DNA from: Shewanella pneumatophori
Lineage (GTDB): Bacteria > Pseudomonadota > Gammaproteobacteria > Enterobacterales > Shewanellaceae
Reading direction: 5' to 3'
DNA: 64,000 nucleotides
Assembly: GCF_023283895.1 (NCBI RefSeq)
Contig: NZ_JAKILB010000011.1
Span: 62,001 to 126,000 of the forward strand
The translations under genes were made by a program, and so were the position numbers. This document shows positions 54,843 through 62,429 of this stretch, piece by piece. The notes beneath the pieces were generated by a model. That model worked only from the letters and a program-made list of their open reading frames with translations, was not told the DNA's origin and did no database searches. Position 1 is the stretch's first letter. Each line of letters opens with the position of its first letter.

Positions 54843-57428
54843 GTGATTAATATTGAAATAACGCAAACACAACGGGATGACTGGCAGCTATCTATAGATA
54901 CGCTGGCACGAATAGCCAAGTGTGGGGCCGCGTTATTTCAAATCAATGAAGTCGATCAGTTTGTCATGCTCAGCGAAGCTAATTTTGCTGAGGCAGGGCT
55001 TATTTTATTAAATAGCCAAGTCAGTCGAGACTATTTATATCGCTTAAATGGACGTCCTATGCAGCAAGCTGTAGATGATTACATCAATCGGACTGACTTG
55101 ACTGACACATTAGAGCACCTGGCTTGTGTATTCCCGATTAACTGGCCATCAGGTAGTTTATTTGGTTACCTTGCTATTGGCCAGGCTGCAACTACTGCTC
55201 TACGTCCTCAAGCTGAAATAGCGCTGCCAACATCAAGTTTTACTATTGCCGCAGCCGAGCCGCAACTATCAGAAGATAATAGCGCTGACATAAGCCGAAT
55301 TTTAAAAATGTCAGTGGATAGTTTTGCGCAGGATTTAAGCCGTCTATACCGTGAGTTTAAGCGAGAGTACAACCTTAGGCGGTGTGCTACTCATCAATTG
55401 ATAGATGTAAGCTTACAGATGTTTATTGACAGTATGAGAGAGCATGTATGGATCAAAGATGCTTTTGGCCGCTACATGCTGGTAAACAAGAGTGTTGAGC
55501 AAGCATGGAGTCGTCCTAAAGAGCAGATCATTAACTTTACTGATGATGAGCTGTTTGAACCTAGATTAGCTAAGCATTTTATTGCCAGCGATATAGCGTC
55601 TATTCACAAAGGCGTAGAAATTTCAGCAGGTGAGTGTGAAGGCCTAGATATTGGCGATGTGGAATCGTGGTTAGAAACCACTAAAGTGCCTGTAATTGAT
55701 GATGATGGCGAGCTTGCTGGGGTTATTGGAATTTCACGCAATATTTCATCTCATAAAGCCGCAAAAGATCAGTTGGAATTGGCCTCTCGGGTATTTGAAA
55801 ACTCGGTCGAAGGGGTGATCATCACAGATGTGGAAGGCACTATTGTTGACGCCCATGGCGCATTTAGAAATATCACAGGCTTCGAGAAGGAAGAGATTTT
55901 AGGGCAAAACCCACGGATATTTAACTCGGGTAGACACGATAAAGCTTTTTTTAGTGAATTATGGTCAGCGCTACTCACTAAAGGTAAATGGCATGGTGAG
56001 ATTTGGAATCGACGTAAAAGTGGTGCCACTTTTCCGCAGATATTAAATATCAGTGCGGTATACGATGATGAAAACCAAATTCGTTTTTTTGTTGCGGTGT
56101 TTTCTGATATCTCAGTGCTAAAGCAAAATGAGGAAAAGTTAGCCGAAGTTGCATGCCAAGATCCGTTAACTAACCTACCTAACCGCATGGGGCTTAATGC
56201 CCGTTTAAAGCAAGAGTTAATACAGGCTGCTCACTGCCAAAACCGTTTAGGTTTGGTTTACATTGACGTTGATTTATTCAAGCAGATTAACGAAAGCTTT
56301 GGCCACCCAATTGGTGATGAAGTTTTACTGGAGCTTAGCAATCGCTTTAGTTTGGGGTTAGATAAATTTGCCACAATCGCTCGTCTTGGAAGTGATGAGT
56401 TTGCAGTTATCTTATCTAATATTGAAAACAGTGATATGTTGTTGCTAAGCGTTAACAAGCTTAGAAAGGTATTTGACCAACCGTTTATGTTAGGTAGCCA
56501 TGGGCAAGCTAGGTTAACCGCTAGTATGGGGGTGGCTATTTATCCTGAAGATGGCCAAGACCCAAGTACACTGCTTGTTAATGCCGAAGTGGCAATGCAC
56601 CGTGCTAAGCATGATGGCCGCAATAATTATGCATTTTACACTGAATCATTAACGCAAGAGTCAGTGGCAAAGCTAAAGCTACAAAGTGCGCTACATGACG
56701 CGCTAGAATTAAATGCACTTCATTTGGTATATCAGCCAAAACTCAGTTTTAAAACGGGCAATGTAGTCGGTTTTGAAGCATTGCTGCGTTGGACTGATCC
56801 TGTGCTTGGTAGTATTTCTCCTGCAGTCTTTATCCCGTTAGCCGAGAAAATTGGTCTTATTCAAGATATTGGGCGTTGGGTATTGCGAAAAGCCTGTGAG
56901 CAGGGCGTACGTTGGCATAATCTTGGATTGAGCTTTGGACGTATTGCAGTCAATGTGGCGGGGCAGCAGTTACAACGTAGCTCTTTTGTTGATGAAGTTG
57001 CTGAAATTCTCCAGCAAACAGGCCTACCTGCAAGCTGCCTTGAATTGGAAGTTACTGAAAGCTGTATGATGTCAGACCCATTATTAGTGAGCCAAGATTT
57101 GGCAAAGCTGGGTCAGATGGGAGTTGAGCTTTCTATCGATGACTTTGGTACGGGTTACTCCTCGCTTAGCTATCTTAAAAAGTTACCAATCCATAAGCTC
57201 AAGATTGACCAATCGTTTGTAGCTGGCCTGCCGCTTGATACTCATAACACCGCGATAGCTAAAGCCATTATCGCAATGGGGCATGCTTTAAACTTGCAGG
57301 TTGTAGCAGAAGGTGTTGAAACTCAAGAGCAGGTAGACTTTTTAACCGCGAATAGCTGTGATGATGCACAAGGCTACTTTTATAGCCAGCCACAACCAGC
57401 TGAAAATCTAACTGACTTTTTATCTTAA
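54843..57428 (+). CDS. PAS-GGDEF-EAL cyclic di-GMP signalling protein, probably a phosphodiesterase
   Basis: 861 residues starting at GTG behind AGGAT. An N-terminal GAF-like region (about 10-130) is followed by a PAS domain (about 196-310, DSMREHVWIKDAFGRYMLVNKS) and a second PAS with PAC (about 315-430, IFNSGRHDKAFFSELW). The GGDEF domain (about 440-600) has the altered motif GSDEF (RLGSDEFAVIL). The EAL domain (about 610-855) keeps GFEALLRW, ELEVTES and DDFGTGYSSLSYLKKLPIHKLKIDQSFV. The intact EAL motifs predict c-di-GMP hydrolysis, while the cyclase half is probably weak, inactive or regulatory. There is no membrane segment, so it is likely a cytoplasmic sensor. Confidence 0.93.
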   Translation: MINIEITQTQRDDWQLSIDTLARIAKCGAALFQINEVDQFVMLSEANFAEAGLILLNSQVSRDYLYRLNGRPMQQAVDDYINRTDLTDTLEHLACVFPINWPSGSLFGYLAIGQAATTALRPQAEIALPTSSFTIAAAEPQLSEDNSADISRILKMSVDSFAQDLSRLYREFKREYNLRRCATHQLIDVSLQMFIDSMREHVWIKDAFGRYMLVNKSVEQAWSRPKEQIINFTDDELFEPRLAKHFIASDIASIHKGVEISAGECEGLDIGDVESWLETTKVPVIDDDGELAGVIGISRNISSHKAAKDQLELASRVFENSVEGVIITDVEGTIVDAHGAFRNITGFEKEEILGQNPRIFNSGRHDKAFFSELWSALLTKGKWHGEIWNRRKSGATFPQILNISAVYDDENQIRFFVAVFSDISVLKQNEEKLAEVACQDPLTNLPNRMGLNARLKQELIQAAHCQNRLGLVYIDVDLFKQINESFGHPIGDEVLLELSNRFSLGLDKFATIARLGSDEFAVILSNIENSDMLLLSVNKLRKVFDQPFMLGSHGQARLTASMGVAIYPEDGQDPSTLLVNAEVAMHRAKHDGRNNYAFYTESLTQESVAKLKLQSALHDALELNALHLVYQPKLSFKTGNVVGFEALLRWTDPVLGSISPAVFIPLAEKIGLIQDIGRWVLRKACEQGVRWHNLGLSFGRIAVNVAGQQLQRSSFVDEVAEILQQTGLPASCLELEVTESCMMSDPLLVSQDLAKLGQMGVELSIDDFGTGYSSLSYLKKLPIHKLKIDQSFVAGLPLDTHNTAIAKAIIAMGHALNLQVVAEGVETQEQVDFLTANSCDDAQGYFYSQPQPAENLTDFLS

Positions 57429-57518
57429 TACTGACTTCTATCATAATTATTAATTAGCTTAATTATATTCAGTGTATTAGCCACTGCCTACTTACTCGAT
57501 TGGCAACGATTAATGAGT

Positions 57519-58121
57519 TTAGTCGTTGCCAATATCAAATGCCTCTATTGTAATGACATCACCTGGCTGCATATTTCCAAGCTTGATATGATCGATTCTA
57601 ACTCTTACCAGCCTAAGTGTTGGCAGCCCCACTGCAGCAGTCATCTTTCTGATTTGGCGATTTTTGCCTTCACGAATAGTAATAGATAGCCAGCTTGTTG
57701 GGCCATGGCGAGGATCGCGGATCTTTTTGCCTCTAGCAGGCAGATTAGGTTCAGGTGTGAGTAATTCAACCTTGCAAGGTAAGGTTTGATATTTTGTGCC
57801 ATTGACACCTATCTCAACGCCTTGCTGCAGCAGCATTAATTGTTCTGCACTGACTTTACCATCAACCTGAACATAATATTCCTTTTCAATGTCTTTACTG
57901 CGAATAAGGTGGCTTTGCATGCCATCAGTCGTTAACAGCAATAAGCCTTCTGAGTCATGATCGAGCCGACCAATTGCCATGGTTTTATCGGGAAAGTTAT
58001 ACAGCTGTGCTAGCACAGGTTTGCTTTTACGAGTTTCTGGCACGAACTGACTGAGAAAACCAAAAGGCTTATAAATCACAAAGTGGCTATATAGCGTGCT
58101 AGTAACTTGCAGTTCAGACAT
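57519..58121 (-). CDS. rluE: 23S rRNA pseudouridine synthase, RluE-like
   Basis: RsuA-family enzyme of 200 residues without an S4 domain, as in RluE, which modifies U2457 in E. coli. The catalytic Asp lies in AIGRLDHDSEGLLLLT. Other family text is IYKPFGFLSQF, EKEYYVQVDG, PTSWLSITIREGKNRQIRKMTAAVGLPTLRLVRVRI. Assignment to RluE rather than RsuA rests on length and the missing S4 domain. It is divergent from nagB. Confidence 0.88.
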   Translation of the reverse strand: MSELQVTSTLYSHFVIYKPFGFLSQFVPETRKSKPVLAQLYNFPDKTMAIGRLDHDSEGLLLLTTDGMQSHLIRSKDIEKEYYVQVDGKVSAEQLMLLQQGVEIGVNGTKYQTLPCKVELLTPEPNLPARGKKIRDPRHGPTSWLSITIREGKNRQIRKMTAAVGLPTLRLVRVRIDHIKLGNMQPGDVITIEAFDIGND

Positions 58122-58419
58122 GTAAGACTCTTAAGTAATGACGGCGTGGGAAGCAATTGCGTATTATAACCTTAATATTGCGGGGTTAAGCTAATCGCTT
58201 AGTACTTGGTATGAATAGCGACTCACAGTGGCTAATTAATAGCTAATGACAGCGTTGTCATTTAAGGTTATAGTTATGTTAACTAATTAATGGCTGCTGT
58301 GAATTTATGCGACTAAGACTAATTCATAGCGGTAGTAACGAGTTTACCGACTAGATATGCCTAAATATCATTAGGCTGATTTATCTGTTTGGTGGCATCA
58401 CAAATATTGGATCAAATTT

Positions 58420-59211
58420 ATGCAAATCGTAATATTAAAAGACAGTGCGTCAGTCGCTGAGTACGGCGCAAATATTTTTATTAAGCAGCTGCAAAAAAAG
58501 GCTGATTCAGTATTGGGTTTAGCAACGGGCTCTACGCCTGTATCGCTTTACCAAGGATTAATCGCAGCCAACAAAGCAAAGCAGATTTCTTTTGCAGGCG
58601 TTAAGACCTTTAATTTAGATGAGTATTTAGGCTTAGAAGGCACTCACCCACAAAGCTACCGTTACTTTATGAATGAGCAGCTGTTTGATCATATCGATAT
58701 CGATAAGTCGCGGACTTTTGTGCCACCAGGCGATGCTGAAAATCCAATTGAAGCTTGCCAAGGTTACGAAGAGCAAATTAAGGCTGCAGGTGGGATCGAT
58801 ATTCAATTATTAGGTATTGGTCGTAATGGTCACATTGGCTTTAACGAGCCATCATCAGGTTTGATGTCCCGCACCCGAGTTAAAACACTGACCAAAGCCA
58901 CCATTGATGACAATGCACGCTTCTTTAAAGTCGGCGAGTATCAGCCACACCTTTCAATCACCATGGGCATAGGCACGATTTTAGATGCTAAGAAAGTGGT
59001 ACTGTTAGCAACTGGTGAGAATAAAGCCGATGCGATCAAAGCAACAGTCGAAGGCGCGTTAACCGCTGCATGCCCAGCATCTGCTCTGCAATTACACCAA
59101 GATGCGGTATTAGTAATTGACGAAGCTGCAGCATCAAAGCTTACTGATTGTGATTTTTATAAGCACATTGAAGCTGAGAATCAAAAGCTATTGGCAAAGC
59201 TAGGGCTGTAA
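58420..59211 (+). CDS. nagB: Glucosamine-6-phosphate deaminase, classical type
   Basis: Converts glucosamine 6-phosphate to fructose 6-phosphate plus ammonia. It has 263 residues, the usual length. The phosphate site is [15 protein letters not shown], the catalytic Asp segment [10 protein letters not shown], and the active-site His segment [17 protein letters not shown]. There are no other amino-sugar genes around it and it has its own terminator. As far as I recall, the GlcNAc operon described in Shewanella uses a different, SIS-type deaminase, so a lone classical nagB may be a second enzyme or a later acquisition. Confidence 0.95.
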   Translation: MQIVILKDSASVAEYGANIFIKQLQKKADSVLGLATGSTPVSLYQGLIAANKAKQISFAGVKTFNLDEYLGLEGTHPQSYRYFMNEQLFDHIDIDKSRTFVPPGDAENPIEACQGYEEQIKAAGGIDIQLLGIGRNGHIGFNEPSSGLMSRTRVKTLTKATIDDNARFFKVGEYQPHLSITMGIGTILDAKKVVLLATGENKADAIKATVEGALTAACPASALQLHQDAVLVIDEAAASKLTDCDFYKHIEAENQKLLAKLGL

Positions 59212-59531
59212 GATTATTTTGCAGTAATATCAGGCGTATTATCGTTATGACAACCTGATTAGCAGAAGCTTTAGCGATGTTAATTTTTAAAAAGACAAGC
59301 AGTGCTTGTCTTTTTGTTTTCTATTTTTCTCCCCCACTTCCTCTTTCTGGTAACCGCGAATTTTATTCTTACACTCTTCTATCCCCATGCTGGCAACATC
59401 AATATTCGCTAGATACTGAACTTGTATGCTTATGCATATTTGTCATTATGTTAATAATATGTTTATTCTTAACTTACCTTTTTGCATGGCCTTATTAGGC
59501 CGTGCAGGCTTGCAAATATGAGTAACCATAC
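59212..59531. other. nagB terminator and spacer
   Basis: 320 bp. It contains the nagB terminator near 59289, then an AT-rich stretch. A 73-codon frame (59277-59498) begins before this terminator and is not convincing as a gene. Confidence 0.5.
59288..59330 (+). terminator. Terminator of nagB
   Basis: AAAAAGACAAGC pairs with GCTTGTCTTTTT across AGT, then a T-rich tail. Confidence 0.9.
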
Positions 59532-60068
59532 ATGCTAAAGAAATTTCTACTGTTAGTGCTAGTCATCATCGCGCTGCCTTTTGTGGCGGCCCTGTTCGTT
59601 GATAAAACCTATTCAGTTACCACACAAGTGATTATAGATAAGCCGGTTACTGAAGTTTTTGATTACGTTAAACAGCTAAAGAATCAAGATAACTTTAGCG
59701 TGTGGGCGCAAATGGACCCAGATATGCAAAAGAGTTACCGCGGTAGTGATGGCATGGTGGGGTTTGTGGCTGGCTGGGAAAGCGATAAAGATGATGTCGG
59801 TGCGGGCGAACAAGAGATTATGCGTATTGATGAGGGCAAGCGCATCGATTATGAGTTGCGATTTTTCAGGCCATTTGAGTCAACTGACTTAGCTTTTATG
59901 GAAACTCAAGCGCTGTCAGCGAATCAAACTCAAGTGATCTGGGGTTTTGATGGTCATCTTGATTACCCAATGAATTTGATGTTTCTGTTTATGGATTTTG
60001 AAGGCATGATAGGTAAGGACTTAGATCAGGGACTCACTCAATTGAAGTCGGTGCTTGAGGCGCAGTAA
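59532..60068 (+). CDS. Membrane-anchored SRPBCC (START-like) protein
   Basis: 178 residues. One hydrophobic segment (about 4-23) acts as a signal or anchor. The remainder reads as a polyketide-cyclase/START-like fold: VTTQVIIDKPVTEVFDYVKQLKNQDNFSVWAQMDPD and a C-terminal helix GMIGKDLDQGLTQLKSVLE. It should bind a hydrophobic ligand, but the function is unknown. It may be transcribed with the nitroreductase 77 bp downstream. Confidence 0.75.
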   Translation: MLKKFLLLVLVIIALPFVAALFVDKTYSVTTQVIIDKPVTEVFDYVKQLKNQDNFSVWAQMDPDMQKSYRGSDGMVGFVAGWESDKDDVGAGEQEIMRIDEGKRIDYELRFFRPFESTDLAFMETQALSANQTQVIWGFDGHLDYPMNLMFLFMDFEGMIGKDLDQGLTQLKSVLEAQ

Positions 60069-60145
60069 ATAGCATAATCATGAGTAAGAAACTGAGTAAA
60101 TTAGACTGACTTTGTTGGCAGGTAATAATAAATAGAAGGTAAACC

Positions 60146-60817
60146 ATGACTGAAGCTCATCACCCACTTAATGATTTTATTGAATACCCGCAAGATGAAA
60201 TGCTAGAACGGGCTCAGCAAAACTATCAACAGGTTCAACGACGTCATTCTATCCGCAAGTTTTCCGATCGCGCCGTTCCCAAAGAGATTATTGAAAAGTG
60301 CATTTTGGCCGCAGGCACTGCGCCCAATGGTGCCAATCACCAGCCTTGGCATTTTGTGGCGATTAATAGCCCAGAGATTAAAGCGCAGATCCGTCAGCAA
60401 GCGGAAGCGTTAGAGCAAGCTTTCTATGCGGGGCGTGCGGGTGAGGAGTGGCTTGATGCGCTAAAGCCTTTAGGGACCAATGCCGACAAGCCTTACCTTG
60501 AACATGCGCCTTGGTTGATTGCCATTTTTAGTAAAAAGCGCTCAGAGGAAGAGGGTGAGCAGAAAACTAATTATTACGTGCATGAATCAGTTGGCATTGC
60601 GACAGGCTTTTTAATTCAGGCGCTGCACAATGCAGGACTCGGCACCTTAACCCATACGCCCAAACCTATGTCGTTTTTAAGTAAAGTGTGTGGCCGAGAC
60701 AATGCTAATGAGCGGCCGTATATGCTGATTATTGCCGGTTACCCTAGTGAAGATGCGACAGTGCCTGAGCATGCTCTGCAGAAAAAGTCGCTGGCTGAGA
60801 TCTGTGACTTTATTTAA
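60146..60817 (+). CDS. Nitroreductase-family flavoprotein resembling iodotyrosine deiodinase
   Basis: FMN-dependent oxidoreductase of 223 residues. The FMN-binding start is RRHSIRKFSDRAVPKEII, followed by AGTAPNGANHQPWHFVAI and the C-terminal GYPSEDATVPEHALQKKSLAEI. This last block, together with NYYVHESVGIATGFLIQALHNAGLGTLTHTP, follows remembered animal iodotyrosine deiodinase closely. The three residues that close over the substrate in that enzyme (human E157, Y161, K182) have counterparts E90, Y94 and K115. A reductive dehalogenase acting on halotyrosines is a fair prediction; an ordinary nitroreductase is the alternative. Confidence 0.82.
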   Translation: MTEAHHPLNDFIEYPQDEMLERAQQNYQQVQRRHSIRKFSDRAVPKEIIEKCILAAGTAPNGANHQPWHFVAINSPEIKAQIRQQAEALEQAFYAGRAGEEWLDALKPLGTNADKPYLEHAPWLIAIFSKKRSEEEGEQKTNYYVHESVGIATGFLIQALHNAGLGTLTHTPKPMSFLSKVCGRDNANERPYMLIIAGYPSEDATVPEHALQKKSLAEICDFI

Positions 60818-60854
60818 ATAGGTTTTATAGGTTAATGGGCTGTTGAGCCACAAC

Positions 60855-60889
60855 AAAAACGGACGCTAATTGGCGTCCGTTTTTTAGTT
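60855..60889. terminator. Bidirectional terminator between the nitroreductase gene and hmpA
   Basis: ACGGACGC/GCGTCCGT stem with A and T runs on either side, between convergent genes. Confidence 0.92.
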
Positions 60890-60901
60890 TTTGCTAAGGT
60901 T

Positions 60902-62104
60902 TTATAAGTCAGAGTGTGGACCAAACACTTCATAGTGAATGCGCGCATCGCTAACACCAAGCTCAAGTAATTGCTGCTTAGCAAACTGCATAAAAGCCAC
61001 AGGACCACATAGGTAATAGTCGCCATCAGTTAGCGGCAATGAGTCTTTAAGTGCGGCAAGATTCATAAAGCCTTGATGTATGTTGGCTGCATTGACGGCT
61101 TCATCGACGTTAGCAATATCGCGATACCAAGTATGATGCTGTAAATTGAGCTGCAAACCGAGTTGCTCAACTCTTCGATTAAATGAATGCTGCTCAACGC
61201 TTTCACAGCCGTGTAGATAAAACACGGGTTTTGCAAAAGATTTAGACGCTAGCATCTCTAACATTGATTGCATTGGGGTTACGCCAACACCGGCTGAGAT
61301 AAGCACCACAGGGGCTTCTCGTTCTTCGTAATGAAAGTCGCCTGCTGGCGGATAAACGTCAATCTTGTCACCGATGTTCACGTGATCATGCAAGTAGTTA
61401 GATACCACGCCTGGTACGCCCAGGGCTTCTTTTTTGACTGAAATACGGTATTGCTTGCCGTTTGGCTTGTCTGATAATGAATATTGACGGATCTCTTGGT
61501 AGTCATGATTAATTGGCGCCACACTGACACCTAAATATTGCCCAGCTTCAAAGTCGATAACCGCTTGTTGATCTATAGGTGCAAGGGTAAAGCTGGTCAC
61601 TAGCTCTGACTCTTTGGTTTTAGCGATAACCTCAAACTGGCGAGCACCTTTCCAGCCGCCTACTGCATTTTCATTTCTATGGTATAGCGTGGCTTCTCTA
61701 TCGATAAATATTCCCGCCAATACACCATAAGCAGCAGCCCAGGCTTCTTCTACATCTGGAGTAAAGGCATCAGGTGCTAATTCGCGCAATGTTTCAAGCA
61801 AATGATGACCAACAATTGGGTAATGCTCAGGTTGAATATTAAAGCTAGTGTGCTTGTGAGCAATGCGCTCAACAGCGCCGCTTAGTGCGCCTAAGTTATC
61901 GATGTTTTTAGCATACGCAGCCACCGCATTGAAAAGTGCAGCGGGTTGGCCGCCAGAGTGTTGATGGCTCAAGTTGAAGATATGCTTTAATTCAGGATTA
62001 TGTTTAAACATACGCTTATAGAAGTGCTCGGTAATTGCGGTACCGGCTGACTCAAGTAATGGGATAGTGCTTTTTACTGTGCTGATATGTTTTGCAGATA
62101 ACAT
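60902..62104 (-). CDS. hmpA: Flavohemoglobin nitric oxide dioxygenase
   Basis: Oxidises NO to nitrate with O2 and NAD(P)H. It has 400 residues. The N-terminal globin domain (about 1-137) has the distal region FYKRMFKHNPELKHIFNLSHQ and the proximal heme His in RIAHKHTSFNI. A ferredoxin-reductase domain follows, with FAD motif RQYSLSDKP and NAD region APVVLISAGVGVTPMQSML and the closing DGDYYLCGPVAFMQFAKQQL. All expected motifs are present. It is divergent from norR, whose product binds the shared spacer. Its promoter looks like a -24/-12 type. Confidence 0.97.
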   Translation of the reverse strand: MLSAKHISTVKSTIPLLESAGTAITEHFYKRMFKHNPELKHIFNLSHQHSGGQPAALFNAVAAYAKNIDNLGALSGAVERIAHKHTSFNIQPEHYPIVGHHLLETLRELAPDAFTPDVEEAWAAAYGVLAGIFIDREATLYHRNENAVGGWKGARQFEVIAKTKESELVTSFTLAPIDQQAVIDFEAGQYLGVSVAPINHDYQEIRQYSLSDKPNGKQYRISVKKEALGVPGVVSNYLHDHVNIGDKIDVYPPAGDFHYEEREAPVVLISAGVGVTPMQSMLEMLASKSFAKPVFYLHGCESVEQHSFNRRVEQLGLQLNLQHHTWYRDIANVDEAVNAANIHQGFMNLAALKDSLPLTDGDYYLCGPVAFMQFAKQQLLELGVSDARIHYEVFGPHSDL

Positions 62105-62206
62105 CTAAATATCCTTCTATTGTTTATCGTTGAGTAATAACTCGTAGGTTTTGAGACTCATATAAACAGAGCTATAACGAGGCTCTTATAACGGGGCTGT
62201 AGTGAG

Positions 62207-62242
62207 AACTATAGTGATAACTAAAGCGATAACTATAGCGAG
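62207..62242. repeat. Three 12-bp tandem repeats in the hmpA promoter/leader
   Basis: AACTATAGTGAT, AACTAAAGCGAT and AACTATAGCGAG follow each other without gaps, then AACC begins a fourth. More degenerate relatives lie just to the left (62165-62206). The array overlaps the -12 region and the predicted transcription start of hmpA. Confidence 0.7.
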
Positions 62243-62253
62243 AACCATGCCAA
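62237..62253 (-). promoter_or_regulatory. Candidate sigma-54 (-24/-12) promoter of hmpA
   Basis: On the minus strand TTGGCATGGTTCTCGCT has the invariant GG-N10-GC spacing. -24 is TGGCAT (consensus TGGCAC) and -12 is TCGC (consensus TTGC). It points to hmpA and lies 55-105 bp downstream of the NorR-like sites, as expected for a NorR target. Confidence 0.55.
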
Positions 62254-62287
62254 TCATAATAAAGCGCTATATGCCGGGGTTTTAGAT

Positions 62288-62342
62288 GTTTACCTCACCG
62301 CTTGTAGTCTTTATGACTCTTGTTGGCCGTGGTCATTATGAC
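62288..62342. promoter_or_regulatory. NorR-like binding sites in the hmpA-norR spacer
   Basis: GTCATTATGAC (62332-62342) is a perfect GTCA-N3-TGAC palindrome and GTCTTTATGAC (62307-62317) differs in one base. Both fit the GT-N7-AC NorR core and start 25 bp apart. A weaker third GT-N7-AC site is GTTTACCTCAC (62288-62298). E. coli NorR uses three such sites. Confidence 0.65.
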
Positions 62343-62429
62343 TCTAAAGTTTGATTTTGATGCTGCAGTGCCAACATGATATGGTTGCTGTTAAGTTAGA
62401 TAAAACATGAATAAATAAGGCAGTTTGCA

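Noticed and set aside
59277..59498. 73-codon frame after nagB
   Set aside because: It starts just before and runs through the nagB terminator; the hydrophobic end alone is weak evidence.
62345..62380. A second sigma-54 promoter near TTGGCACTGCAGCATCA on the minus strand
   Set aside because: The -24 box is good but the GC at -12 is missing, and it lies on the wrong side of the NorR sites for hmpA.
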